In this document: positions 17,234 to 25,953 of the stretch, one piece after another
How positions within the stretch are numbered: position 1 is the first letter of the stretch
Layout: each line of letters starts with the position of its first letter
NCBI RefSeq assembly: GCF_004307995.1
Contig: NZ_SIRE01000035.1
Location: forward strand, 33,579 to 97,578
Length of the DNA stretch: 64,000 bases
Source of the DNA: Paenibacillus thalictri
GTDB lineage: Bacteria > Bacillota > Bacilli > Paenibacillales > NBRC-103111
Reading direction: 5' to 3'
Notes under the pieces: generated by a model
What the model saw: only the letters and a program-made list of their open reading frames with translations
Database searches by the model: none
Told to the model about the DNA's origin: nothing
Translations under genes and position numbers: made by a program

Positions 17234-18549
17234 GGATTATCGCTCCTCTCCGAGACCATCTTGTGAATATAAGCTGCGAGCGCCTTGACTTCCTCGTCCG
17301 TTCCGGCGAACGGAGGCATGACAGGTCTGACCGTGTGCATTTGCGGAATGAAGTCGGCGAGCGCTTCTTCGCTCCATCCTTTAGCCCGCTCCGTCATGAC
17401 GCGGCTTTTCCTCGGTCCGTCTATGCTATGGCAAGCGATGCATTGCATGCGGAACAACTCCTCGCCCGCTTCCAACTTATTCTCTGCCGTTACGTTTTTC
17501 ACTTTGGAGAAGGTCGCTTGAGATAAAGCGCCTTCCTTCTTAAACTTCTCGACTTCCGATTTCAGAACGCCATTGGCGTACATGTAATTGTAAATGACGT
17601 ATGGCTTGCGGATGTTTTCCCGTACAATTTCAAACTCCGTGATAAGCAGCAGTGAGAAGACCGCGGTGAAGAGCGACAGGATGACCGGATGCTTTGTACG
17701 TCCGTCCAGCTGCATAATGCCAAGCACAAGTATGAGCAGCAGCCCGACCGCATTGATGACGCCGAAAGTAAAGTCGCTCATCCCCGTTGCCCAAACTACA
17801 AGCTTCTGAGCCTGGTCTGGCAGTGTTCGCAAGTACCACCAGCCGGACAAAAGCATACACGGTACGGAAACGATAAGCCATTTTCCGTAGATGCGCAGCA
17901 CGGCCGCATGATCGAGCGGATGCTTGACAAACCAGCGGTTAAGCGGCGTCAAGACGGCGACGCCCAGTGTAATCGCCGCGAAGGTGCGAAACAGTGTTGA
18001 CGGAACCCAGGTCGGATTTAGGAAGGCGCTCCAGAAGGACAGCGTCTGAACCCAGTTGCCGGGATTCAGCTGCGCCGCGAGAACCCCTGTGATAATGACA
18101 AGCGTAAACCAAGACATGACGCACAGAGCCACGCCCGTTCTTAAATGCAGCTTCTTTTTGTCACCTTTCCAGCTGTCCCAAGTGTAGTAGTACGTCAACA
18201 GCAGCACCACCTCAGATACGAACACGAGCCATTCCGTGAACCAGGCCCAATGGAAAATGCGCAGCAGCGATCCGATCGCGTTAGGGAGTATGACTGTGGT
18301 CGTAAACCAGATGCCTACTCCGGTCATTGCTCCTGCTGTCGTCGTAATGATTAGAATCCATTTGCTCAGCCGCTTTGCGTACGCTTCAAGCCTGACGTTT
18401 TCTTTTCGCACTGCAGCGAACTCAATCGATACCATCAGGATCGAACCGCCTATGGCAACCGCATGGTTGATCATGACGTGAATGACGGCCATCATGCCGA
18501 TCAGGTTGCCGTTGCCAAGCCATCCGAAGTCGATTGTTGGAAATTGCAA
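17230..18549 (-). CDS. CydA-like membrane protein with C-terminal cytochrome c domain
   Basis: About 439 residues. The N-terminal 330 form roughly nine membrane helices in a CydA-like arrangement, with TM1 histidines in MAVIHVMINHAVAIGG and two glutamates in WFTEWLVFVSEVVLLL that align with the proton-path glutamates of CydA. GRQPW is missing. The C-terminal 90 residues are a class I cytochrome c with heme motif CIACH and a methionine-rich end (VRPVMPPF). Members of the bd superfamily with fused heme-c domains and without the quinol site are known from phylogenetic surveys (OR-C type, as I recall), so cytochrome c rather than quinol may donate electrons. TTG 18549 after AAAGGAG is the best start; the in-frame GTG at 18558 sits on the ribosome site. 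Confidence 0.7.
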   Translation of the reverse strand: MQFPTIDFGWLGNGNLIGMMAVIHVMINHAVAIGGSILMVSIEFAAVRKENVRLEAYAKRLSKWILIITTTAGAMTGVGIWFTTTVILPNAIGSLLRIFHWAWFTEWLVFVSEVVLLLTYYYTWDSWKGDKKKLHLRTGVALCVMSWFTLVIITGVLAAQLNPGNWVQTLSFWSAFLNPTWVPSTLFRTFAAITLGVAVLTPLNRWFVKHPLDHAAVLRIYGKWLIVSVPCMLLSGWWYLRTLPDQAQKLVVWATGMSDFTFGVINAVGLLLILVLGIMQLDGRTKHPVILSLFTAVFSLLLITEFEIVRENIRKPYVIYNYMYANGVLKSEVEKFKKEGALSQATFSKVKNVTAENKLEAGEELFRMQCIACHSIDGPRKSRVMTERAKGWSEEALADFIPQMHTVRPVMPPFAGTDEEVKALAAYIHKMVSERSDNP

Positions 18550-18572
18550 TACATTCACTCTCCTTTTGTCTA

Positions 18573-18608
18573 CAAAAAAATAATCCTTGCTCGGAAACAA
18601 GGATTATT
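18573..18608 (-). terminator. Terminator hairpin embedded in the CydA-like operon promoter
   Basis: On the minus strand AATAATCCTTG (from 18608) pairs with CAAGGATTATT (to 18579) around an 8-nt loop and is followed by a run of T. It would stop transcripts coming from tnpC. The -10 of the CydA-like operon (18606-18611) overlaps the upstream arm, so RNA started there lacks most of that arm and should escape termination. Confidence 0.6.
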
Positions 18609-18650
18609 ATACCGAAGCCATTTCAAATCAAAATGACCCGAAAAAGCTAA
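18606..18650 (-). promoter_or_regulatory. Promoter with weaker regulon dyad H, upstream of the CydA-like/cytochrome c operon
   Basis: The sequence ATGACCC-GAAA-AAGCTAA at 18633-18650 matches the regulon dyad well in one half and poorly in the other. A perfect -10, TATAAT (18611 to 18606), begins 30.5 bp from the centre, the same distance as at sites A, D, F and G. That spacing supports a real but weaker site. Confidence 0.45.
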
Positions 18651-18695
18651 TATTATGTCATATAGTTGAACAAGCACATTGTTTACTTTAAATAT

Positions 18696-19025
18696 TTACG
18701 CATTTCTCAATTTTGTAATCATTCTCTCCAGTTTACTAATCTGACTTCGCAGCCTCTCGTTCTCCAGCTCCAAATATCGGCTTTTAACGTCGGCAGATTG
18801 CCCCCAGCGTTCAGTTCTGATCCGCAGTTCCTCGATTCGGATGCGGAGCGCAGACTGCGTATACAAGAACGGCTTGGAAACGCCTGCTTCCAGCGATACC
18901 GAATTAAAATTGACCTTCATATTGTTTTTGAGCAGCCGGTCGATCGCTTCTTCCGCTTTCGCGATAGCCGTTCTTGTTTTCAGCTTGCTGAACTGTTTGA
19001 TCCCATCCACATTCCGTTTTTGCAT
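18696..19025 (-). CDS. tnpC: TnpC/DUF6262-family protein of Tn554-type transposons, orphan
   Basis: A basic protein of about 109 residues. The N-terminus (MQKRNVDGIKQFSKLKTRTA) and the pattern AIDRLLKNNMKVNFNSVSLE followed by AGVSKPFLYTQ are typical of Tn554 TnpC, a helper of the TnpA/TnpB recombinases that carries an HTH-like segment. The C-terminus is a coiled coil (ELENERLRSQISKLERMITK). ATG 19025 has AGGAGG eight bases upstream; ATGs at 19058 and 19097 have none. No tnpA or tnpB lies nearby, so it is a remnant of a mobile element. Confidence 0.7.
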   Translation of the reverse strand: MQKRNVDGIKQFSKLKTRTAIAKAEEAIDRLLKNNMKVNFNSVSLEAGVSKPFLYTQSALRIRIEELRIRTERWGQSADVKSRYLELENERLRSQISKLERMITKLRNA

Positions 19026-19168
19026 GATGTTAACCTCCTGCCATTCGTCTTTGCTCATTATTATATCCGTTTCCGAACAAAGACCAATGACCCTCAAGAG
19101 TCAAATACACGGACATTTATGAACAGGCTGTGAACCATGATCCTTTAGCAAGCGGAAAAAGCCTCGTT

Positions 19169-19214
19169 ATAGCTCTCCTGAGTCATACGGACCTGCAGAG
19201 ACCCGTGTTATAAT
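19169..19214 (+). promoter_or_regulatory. Promoter with regulon dyad C, upstream of SCO1-like gene
   Basis: The dyad ATAGCTC-TCCT-GAGTCAT is at 19169-19186. A consensus -10, TATAAT (19209-19214), begins 31.5 bp from the centre. The SCO1-like start codon is at 19255. Confidence 0.6.
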
Positions 19215-19254
19215 GTTCGCAAATATGAATATTGTTGGCGAAAAGGAGTTTAGA

Positions 19255-19863
19255 ATGATTTTGATTAAACGTTACGGATTTCGAATAACGGTTGTTATTC
19301 TGCTCGCTATGATCGGCATCAGCGTGTACAGCTGGTCGACTCGGCAAGGCCCCCCACTTCCCACCATTAAGCAAGCGCCGGATTTTTCGTTGCTTGATTT
19401 GAAAGGAACACCTGTCCGTTTGTCACATACTGATGGGAAAGTGCGACTGGTCGAATTTTTGTTTACCAGTTGTCCTGACATATGCCCGATGACAACTTAC
19501 AATATGGTCAAGCTGCAGGACAAGCTGAAAGCTCAGGGGCTTTGGGGAAACAAGGTTCAGTTTTTTTCGATTACGTTTGATCCGCTCAAGGATACACCCG
19601 AGGTATTCAAAAGCTACGGAGACCGTATGGGCATCGACTATAGCGGCTGGAACCTTCTGACGGGCACGGAGAAAGAGACGGGCGATACGGCGCGCGACTT
19701 TGGAGTTTTAGTGCAAAAAATGCAGGACGGCTCGTTTGTTCATACGGTTACTTCGCTATTCCTGGTTGATCAAACCGGGAAAATCCGCAAAGTGTTCCCA
19801 ATGGGTGAAGATATGGACAACGAGACGATATTAAAAATGATCTGGCAATTAACCGGATCATAA
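19255..19863 (+). CDS. SCO1/SenC-family copper chaperone / thiol-disulfide protein
   Basis: About 202 residues: one N-terminal membrane anchor (residues about 8-25), then a thioredoxin-like domain with the SCO motif CPDICP and the conserved copper-ligand histidine in SFVHTVTSLF. SCO proteins deliver copper to, or reduce, the CuA site of cytochrome c oxidase, and in some bacteria serve general copper or redox stress roles. ATG 19255 follows AAAAGGAG; the ATG at 19213 falls within the -10 region. It converges with ctaG (2 bp between stops). Regulon dyad C controls it. Confidence 0.9.
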   Translation: MILIKRYGFRITVVILLAMIGISVYSWSTRQGPPLPTIKQAPDFSLLDLKGTPVRLSHTDGKVRLVEFLFTSCPDICPMTTYNMVKLQDKLKAQGLWGNKVQFFSITFDPLKDTPEVFKSYGDRMGIDYSGWNLLTGTEKETGDTARDFGVLVQKMQDGSFVHTVTSLFLVDQTGKIRKVFPMGEDMDNETILKMIWQLTGS

Positions 19864-19864
19864 A

Positions 19865-20716
19865 TTAAATGGCTGCTTCTGGCAGACGATCGTCTTGATC
19901 ATCTGCATTTTCTTTTCTAAACCACTGAAAAAATACATAACCCAACATGATGCCATATGAAATTTCCTGAACGATCTTCATGACGACGCCGCCAAGTTGC
20001 TGATCTGCTAGTTGCGTAAGCCAAGGAAGCTCGAAAGGTTTCTGGTTGACCGTCAGAGAGTAGAACGGTAAGCATAGCAAATGCGTATCGCCGGTATAAA
20101 TCGCATATAGCGGTTCATTCGCAAAAATGATTAGACCGCAAGCAGGAGTTAGCATGAGACCGTTCAGAAAAATGTATCCAATTTTCTTCAGCGGACTGAG
20201 CATCTGCCGACCGGCTAGGCAGTAAACAGGCCACCACAATCCAAACGCCGTAACAAGCAGCAGTATGTGCAGCATGTTGTGCAGCGCATAATTCGACATG
20301 GCGGCTTCGAAAATAACAGGCACATGGTAGAAGGAAAACAGTCCGTTAAACAGAAGCAATGCGACAATCGGATTCCCCCCTACCGCTATGACGCTGCGCA
20401 CGACCGGTATCTGCAACGTACGTGAATAAAACTTTGCTGGCAGCCCTGCAAGAATGAGCGGGGGGACGACCAGATATAGGATCGATTGCTGCAGCATATG
20501 TATACTGAACCAAAAATGTCCAAGCAAGTTTAACGGTCCCCCGAGCGCAAAATAAAACAAAAAAATGCCTAGTGCAAAGCCTGCCGAACCTAGTCCGGAT
20601 ACGTCCTCACGTCCGTATTTCCAATAGAACAAGGCCAGCAGCAATGTCATCACGGCAAGCTCAGGACTGAATACGGTTCTGAACCCATAAGCTTCTATGA
20701 GCAATCCGAGATCCAT
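19865..20716 (-). CDS. ctaG: CtaG-type cytochrome oxidase assembly factor (Bacillus caa3_CtaG family)
   Basis: About 283 residues with seven or more hydrophobic helices. Family landmarks are GGPLNLLGHFWFSIHMLQQ, the LPAKFYSR region and HNMLHILLL, with histidines near the membrane face. In B. subtilis this family is needed for caa3 oxidase with CuA/CuB. ATG 20716 lies 11 bases after AAGGAG; the GTG at 20770 has no ribosome site. It is the third gene of the DUF4198-CopCD-CtaG operon. No caa3 structural genes are in the window. Confidence 0.85.
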   Translation of the reverse strand: MDLGLLIEAYGFRTVFSPELAVMTLLLALFYWKYGREDVSGLGSAGFALGIFLFYFALGGPLNLLGHFWFSIHMLQQSILYLVVPPLILAGLPAKFYSRTLQIPVVRSVIAVGGNPIVALLLFNGLFSFYHVPVIFEAAMSNYALHNMLHILLLVTAFGLWWPVYCLAGRQMLSPLKKIGYIFLNGLMLTPACGLIIFANEPLYAIYTGDTHLLCLPFYSLTVNQKPFELPWLTQLADQQLGGVVMKIVQEISYGIMLGYVFFQWFRKENADDQDDRLPEAAI

Positions 20717-20805
20717 CCATATTTCCGCTCCTTCCTTAATGAAATCGATCACCCGTGCAGGATTCTCCACCTGTTACGGATAAGACAGGGGGGCTGCACC
20801 CAGGC

Positions 20806-23079
20806 TTACGGAATTTCAATCGTCTTCTCATATTGATGAAGAAATCCTTGCGAATCCGAAAACGCGATATTCAACTGCCACTCTCCGCTCTGATTAAATA
20901 ATCGTCCGCCGGTGGAGTCATATGTGTATTTGTCAAAGCCTTCAAACCCGTAAGGGTCGGGGCCGCTTGCCGTCAAAGTCAGCGGTACTTGAAGCGGCGC
21001 CTCCTCGGGAGTAGCCTTCCTATAATATGTAAACGTCGGTTGAACCGGCGATCCTCCCCCGGTTGGAAGCCACACATCCAGTTTAGCGGATTGTTTATCC
21101 GATCCATCTTGTTTGATGCGCAGTGACATATGAGCGCGATCCCCCATGACATGCCAGTAGACCGGCTCTCCGAGCGTTCCGCTAACTGCAGAAGGTGGAG
21201 ATGTCGTAGATAGTGCGCCCGCAATGACAAAAGCCGCAAGCGCAAGCATAAGTTCGATTCTCAGGCCATTTATACTGCGGCCAAGCGCACGTTCAGGATC
21301 TCCTTCATTCATTGAGCGCTCGATGCCGGGCATCCACACCTTACGATGAAGCGCACCTATGACTGCAACGAACAGCAGAATGAACGTCTTGATCATCACG
21401 AGCCGCCCGTATCGGCTATCGACGAGCTCGGATAACAGGTGAAGCCGCATAATGGCAAGTACCGCACCGGTTACGCCTATAATAATTATCGATGGCAACG
21501 CGAATCGCGAAAACCGTTTCATCATGTCATACCAGTTGGCGACATCCTGCTTTGTTGGTTTGCGCACGAAGGTGGAAGCGAATATTCCTGAAAGTCCGCC
21601 GAACCATAACCCGGAAAATCCTATGTGAGTCAGGTGCGAAATGACGGCCGCCATCGCGCCTTCTGTAGCGCCGAGCGCATGACCTGTCAACGGGAATAAT
21701 GCCACCCAAACCGCCGCCATTGTTGTCTTGATCCATTTTCCGTAAGAACGATCCTGCTCTGCGCTCCAAGTTAACGTGAACATAAGCAGTGCCAGGACGG
21801 GCCGTAGCCATGCCGCAGTACCGATCCATGTGGACGACAGCAGCGTTGCGATTCGCTCCGATGTTGTATACATTCCGATACCATTGAGCTGCTCGGCAAG
21901 CATCCATACCGTAAGGAAGCCGGTCGCCGAACTGACGACGGCGGCAGTTCCTATGAGACGCCTCTCGACATTGATGGAGAAACCGAGCGGCGCCTCACGA
22001 CGCGTGGCTGGCCATATCCAATACCGGTAAGCGAGAAAACCGCATACGGCGACGGCCGTCAGCACTTCGATTATTCTCAGCCATTGGCGGGCTGTCGTGC
22101 GCCAATCCGTCTCATGCTGATGCATATGCTCCGCGTGAGCGTCAGATGCTGAAGCGGTTTGCGCTGGCGGCACTGCATTCTCCGACTTATCCGCTGACGT
22201 ATTTTCAGCGCGCGTCGCACTTGTCCTGGCAGTTGCGGCAGGAGCAGATTTAGTGCCTGCGAGCGCATCGGCTCCTGAGGCCTGCTTTTGTTGCGCTTGC
22301 CCGGGCTCCACAGCCCTCGTCCCCTCCGCTTCAGCGGCAAGCTTATCCGAGACGGAGCCAGCTTCGGCAGCCGCTTCAGCACGGTTTTCTTTCGCTAGCT
22401 TCTCCGGCTTGTTCGACTGTTCCAAGCTTGGTGCCGAATCTGTCCGCACTGACTTTTCCAGCATTACTATCGATTCGGGCTTATCCTGAAGTTCCGACTT
22501 TGCCGCAGGTAACGTATTCGTCTCAGCCATATCCGCTGTCGATGGCGCAGCCGAGACTTGCCGACTTTCCTCTTGCCCCGGCTGCGCGTTTGTTTCAGTG
22601 GACTGAGGCAAGCTCTGAGCAGATTGGGAATCGTTCGCCGCTCTCTCGGCAGCGCTTACGGACGATGTTTTTCTTGGCGGATCGAGTGATATCGCGCCGA
22701 CGGAAACTTCTTTGGCTATTGGCTCGCCTATAGAGAAGCGGAAGGAGCCGTCCGTCACATGCGTATCCACGGAAAGCACTTGCCATTTAACTGTATAGAC
22801 GCCTTTATTCAGCTTAGGGATTTTGTAAATTAGCCATATGTTTTGCTCTGAGCGAATCTCCCCCTTTACGGCCGTACCTGCTGCGTTTTCCACTTTTAGA
22901 TCAGCAAACTTGGGATCAATTGGTTCGGTAAATTTAATTCTGATCTCGTTAGGCGATTCATTTAACTCCGCATCGGCCAATGGAGACGAACGTTCCATAT
23001 TGGCATGCGCACTTGCTCCCGATGCGAAACTCAGCAGAAGCCCTGTCGCAAGCAGGAGGCTCACTAACCATCGATACAT
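20806..23079 (-). CDS. CopC-CopD fusion (YcnJ-like) copper transport protein with long linker
   Basis: About 757 residues. A signal peptide ends before SAHANMERSSP, giving a mature histidine as in CopC. Residues about 30-130 are the CopC beta-barrel, with a second ligand set in SVDTHVTDGSF. A linker of about 190 residues rich in Ala, Ser, Glu and Gln follows. Then come about eight CopD membrane helices, and an external C-terminal domain of about 130 residues (LDVWLPTGGGSPVQPTFTYY). ATG 23079 follows AAGGAGG; a start at 23166 lacks one. YcnJ-like proteins import copper. It sits between DUF4198 and ctaG in one operon. Confidence 0.85.
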   Translation of the reverse strand: MYRWLVSLLLATGLLLSFASGASAHANMERSSPLADAELNESPNEIRIKFTEPIDPKFADLKVENAAGTAVKGEIRSEQNIWLIYKIPKLNKGVYTVKWQVLSVDTHVTDGSFRFSIGEPIAKEVSVGAISLDPPRKTSSVSAAERAANDSQSAQSLPQSTETNAQPGQEESRQVSAAPSTADMAETNTLPAAKSELQDKPESIVMLEKSVRTDSAPSLEQSNKPEKLAKENRAEAAAEAGSVSDKLAAEAEGTRAVEPGQAQQKQASGADALAGTKSAPAATARTSATRAENTSADKSENAVPPAQTASASDAHAEHMHQHETDWRTTARQWLRIIEVLTAVAVCGFLAYRYWIWPATRREAPLGFSINVERRLIGTAAVVSSATGFLTVWMLAEQLNGIGMYTTSERIATLLSSTWIGTAAWLRPVLALLMFTLTWSAEQDRSYGKWIKTTMAAVWVALFPLTGHALGATEGAMAAVISHLTHIGFSGLWFGGLSGIFASTFVRKPTKQDVANWYDMMKRFSRFALPSIIIIGVTGAVLAIMRLHLLSELVDSRYGRLVMIKTFILLFVAVIGALHRKVWMPGIERSMNEGDPERALGRSINGLRIELMLALAAFVIAGALSTTSPPSAVSGTLGEPVYWHVMGDRAHMSLRIKQDGSDKQSAKLDVWLPTGGGSPVQPTFTYYRKATPEEAPLQVPLTLTASGPDPYGFEGFDKYTYDSTGGRLFNQSGEWQLNIAFSDSQGFLHQYEKTIEIP

Positions 23080-23168
23080 CCGGCTCGCTCCTCCTTTCTT
23101 GTGCTGTGAAGCGAACAGGCAAGCGGAACCTGAACATAATGTCCCACGGCTCATCTTGCCTGGCAATG

Positions 23169-24245
23169 TTATTTCGTATAGACGAGTACGGCAGCGCGGG
23201 TGCTCGCTACGGCCGGGAGAAATTCAACAGAAGCTCCTGCTTGCTCGGCAGCTGTGCGAAGCGCTACAGAAGCCGCTCCTTTATAGGCCGGATCGATGTT
23301 GGCGCGGACGAAGTCTGCCGTAACAACCGTTGTTCCGTCGGAGAATGAAGCGTTTCCCTCTTCTGTCAGCTTGCCGTTCACATAAATGTAAGGCATAGGG
23401 TTCACATTCCCGGTTGGTAAAGAAGCCGCTTCGTTCTGAACGGAGAATGTCATCGTAGCCGAGTAGCTCGTTTGTGCGTATTCGCCTTCCTTCTTCTCCT
23501 TCTCATCCGTGATGCTTGCTCTCAACAAATAATAGTCGGCTTCCCCTAAAGTGAAAGTAACTTTACCTTCGTCATCCGTCTTCCACTCTTGAGCTTCCGA
23601 ATTGCTGCGTCGAATGAGTGAAGCGGTCACACCGGCTTGCGGAACTCCTTTGACCAAGAGCTGGACGCTTACTTGCTTGCCGGGTGTGGCAGCCGCAGGA
23701 TTAAACGCCGGCACCCATTCGGCCCGATCTGTGCTTACCGCCTTGGAAAAGCCTTTCAGCGCTTCTATGCGGCCGGGTGTCGCAATATCGCTGACCGCTA
23801 CGAATGATTTGGCGCTGCGCAGCGAACGGCTTGGCGCGGCACCGCTTTTGGATACGGAATCCGACTCGGCGCTTATAATATAGGCGCCTGGCGATTGCGA
23901 GGAAAACGAAGCGATAAATCCGTTATTGACAGCCGGCTCCGTTTGGGTAGCCGCCTCGCCGGAATAGAATAGCGACTTGGAAATGTCCGCTTTCTGCCCG
24001 GACGGAGTCACTACGTATACCTTAGCGGAGTCTTTGTTCCACTGTCCGGTGATCCGGTAGCTCTTATGCTCGTTCGAATGGTTGCCGAGCAGCAGATCGA
24101 CATAGGCGACTTGCCCTTGCGCCAAGACCGGCGAATTCGTTTGCGACCAGCCGTCGTGAGCGGATATCGGCAGCGCCGAGCCGAGCAGCAGCGCAGTCGC
24201 GAGTGAAAAGACAGCCATTTGTTTCTTTAAGCGGATGTGTTTCAT
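23169..24245 (-). CDS. Secreted DUF4198-like metal-related protein with copper-amine-oxidase-N-like C-terminus
   Basis: 358 residues with a signal peptide ending in PISA-HDGW, so the mature protein probably starts with histidine, like CopC- and YcnI-type copper proteins. Residues about 30-260 form beta-rich DUF4198-like repeats. The last 85 residues (PMPYIYVNGKLTEEGNASFS onward, with RTAAEQAGASVEFL) resemble the copper amine oxidase N-terminal or stalk domain. It is the first gene of the operon with CopCD and CtaG, under regulon dyad D. A periplasmic copper-binding or delivery role is inferred from the mature N-terminus and neighbours. Confidence 0.7.
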   Translation of the reverse strand: MKHIRLKKQMAVFSLATALLLGSALPISAHDGWSQTNSPVLAQGQVAYVDLLLGNHSNEHKSYRITGQWNKDSAKVYVVTPSGQKADISKSLFYSGEAATQTEPAVNNGFIASFSSQSPGAYIISAESDSVSKSGAAPSRSLRSAKSFVAVSDIATPGRIEALKGFSKAVSTDRAEWVPAFNPAAATPGKQVSVQLLVKGVPQAGVTASLIRRSNSEAQEWKTDDEGKVTFTLGEADYYLLRASITDEKEKKEGEYAQTSYSATMTFSVQNEAASLPTGNVNPMPYIYVNGKLTEEGNASFSDGTTVVTADFVRANIDPAYKGAASVALRTAAEQAGASVEFLPAVASTRAAVLVYTK

Positions 24246-24290
24246 ATGTACGTTAACCTCCGAATCGAAAATGAGTGATTATTCTTCTTA

Positions 24291-24335
24291 AGCATAGTCA
24301 GATTCGCCTGCCCGGGCATGACTCTATGGAGTCAT
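24291..24335 (-). promoter_or_regulatory. Promoter with regulon dyad D, upstream of DUF4198-CopCD-CtaG operon
   Basis: The dyad ATGACTC-TATG-GAGTCAT (24318-24335) has perfect 7-bp arms. On the minus strand a -10-like TATGCT (24296 to 24291) begins 30.5 bp from the centre. The start codon is at 24245. The two-component genes end at 24422 on the other side, so this site belongs to the operon to its left. Confidence 0.65.
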
Positions 24336-24421
24336 TATTGTTACGAATTGGTGAAGCGTCATCGCTCCGGCGATTTGCGCCGCAGCAAATATAGGAACAG
24401 ACGGATACGTCTTCTTAGTTC

Positions 24422-25069
24422 TTACGATCGCAGCCAGCCTTTCTCGTAAGCATACCGCATCAATTGAACGCGATTGTCCAGATGCAGCTTTTGTAAAATA
24501 TTTTTCAGATGGTTCTTGACCGTATGCTCGGATATGTCAAGATCCTCCGAAATTTCCTTGTTGGAGCTTCCGCGCGCAACGCATTCCAAAATTTCTTTTT
24601 CCCTCGACGTAAGCGGGGATTTCTCGGGAACGCTTGTCTTGATCGATGTAAATTCCTGGAGCAATCGAACCGCGACCTCTCTGGACATCGGCGCTTCATC
24701 GAAGGCAACCGCCCGCAAATATTCGTGCCAAGAGGCGGGGCTTAAATTTTTCAGCAAATAACCTTGTGCTCCCCGTTTAATCGCCTCGAACAAATGAGTA
24801 ATGTCATCGGACACCGTTACCATGATGATTTTTACGTACGGAAACTTTTCTTTGATGACTTTTGTTGCTTCTAATCCATCCAATTCGGGCATCCGGATAT
24901 CCATCAATATCAGATCAGGCATGCTCGATTCCGCCATTCGTATCGCCTCCAACCCGTTCCCCGCCTCACCCACGATTTCGAAGGAACCGTCGACCTCAAT
25001 AATGTCTCTCATCGCTTCACGGGCATGCGCATGATCGTCCACCAGCATAATGCGTATTGGCTGCGTCAT
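24422..25069 (-). CDS. NarL/LuxR-family response regulator
   Basis: 215 residues. The receiver domain (1-120) has acidic pocket D11-D12, phospho-acceptor D57 (LILMDIRMP) and lysine in GYLLKNL. The LuxR-type HTH (about 150-210) shows LTSREKEILECVARGSSNKE and ISEHTVKNHLKNILQKL. It overlaps the sensor kinase stop by four bases. It is the natural candidate for binding the dyads found around this cluster: NarL/LiaR-type regulators bind short inverted repeats as dimers, and the TCS carries its own dyad (site E). Direct binding is not shown. Confidence 0.92.
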   Translation of the reverse strand: MTQPIRIMLVDDHAHAREAMRDIIEVDGSFEIVGEAGNGLEAIRMAESSMPDLILMDIRMPELDGLEATKVIKEKFPYVKIIMVTVSDDITHLFEAIKRGAQGYLLKNLSPASWHEYLRAVAFDEAPMSREVAVRLLQEFTSIKTSVPEKSPLTSREKEILECVARGSSNKEISEDLDISEHTVKNHLKNILQKLHLDNRVQLMRYAYEKGWLRS

Positions 25070-25929
25070 GAAAGATCCTCCTTTCCGACTTTGACAATCG
25101 TTTGTTCAAGCTCACGGTTGATGCCGAAGCGCCAATTCAGGGCGGCGGCACGCTCCCGAATCATAAGCAGCCCGAAGCCGCCGGTCGTTTCCGTTTCTTT
25201 GCCGACATCGCTCGCAAAACCTCTCCCATCGTCGCGAATGACACATTGCCAGCCGTTCTGCTCTCGATCCTCTCCCCTAATCCACAGATTCGAGGCTCCG
25301 GCGTGCTTATAGGCATTAATCATCGCTTCCCTGATCGTAGAGTACAGTTCCACCTTCTCCTTCATGGATATACGGTTCTCGGACAATGTCCAATCTAGAT
25401 GAACAGATATTCCTGTGTCCTGTTGAAACTCTTCGCTCAAGTGCTGTACAGACTCAAGCCACGGCTTGGAAGCCGGGTTGACGGGATAACGTAAGCCTGC
25501 GATTGCCTGCCGTACGTAATCGTTCACTTCATGAATCGTCTTTCGCAAGCCGTGATAAGCCGACTTCACTTCCTCAGATTGCACATTTGTTTCGTTTTGC
25601 TCCAAGCGGTTCACCCTCACGGATAGCAAAAATAATGATTGTGCGATACCGTCATGCAATTCTTGAGCAATTTTCTCCCGCTCTTCCAATGCGGCTTTTA
25701 CTGCCTTCTCCTTCTGTAGTTCCTCCTGCAGTTCCTCAATCATAGAAAACAGATGGCGCAGCAGAGTCATCGTCACGAAAAAAACGAGCAACGGAGCAAG
25801 CCAATTTCCAAGCTCCATGGATATGTAAGGGAGTAGAAACGAATGCCGGATATACTCCCACAAGCCGATGGTCAAGGTTGGAATGATCAGGATTAAGCTT
25901 TTCAGATGTTTGTATAAAATATGATTCAC
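25066..25929 (-). CDS. HisKA_3 sensor histidine kinase, NarX/LiaS-like, with almost no external domain
   Basis: 287 residues. Two membrane helices (about 10-30 and 42-60) are joined by a short loop, followed by a coiled coil and the HisKA_3 box with phospho-acceptor H92 (AQELHDGIAQSL). The HATPase domain has N, G1 (RDDGRGF) and G2 (GGFGLLMIRERA) boxes. The lack of a sizeable sensor domain suggests sensing within the membrane. The start is uncertain: the GTG at 25929 overlaps AAAGGAG, and the next good position, 25920, is ATT. It is autoregulated if dyad E is functional. Confidence 0.9.
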   Translation of the reverse strand: MNHILYKHLKSLILIIPTLTIGLWEYIRHSFLLPYISMELGNWLAPLLVFFVTMTLLRHLFSMIEELQEELQKEKAVKAALEEREKIAQELHDGIAQSLFLLSVRVNRLEQNETNVQSEEVKSAYHGLRKTIHEVNDYVRQAIAGLRYPVNPASKPWLESVQHLSEEFQQDTGISVHLDWTLSENRISMKEKVELYSTIREAMINAYKHAGASNLWIRGEDREQNGWQCVIRDDGRGFASDVGKETETTGGFGLLMIRERAAALNWRFGINRELEQTIVKVGKEDLS

Positions 25930-25953
25930 TCCTTTGAGAACTGTTGTATTTCC

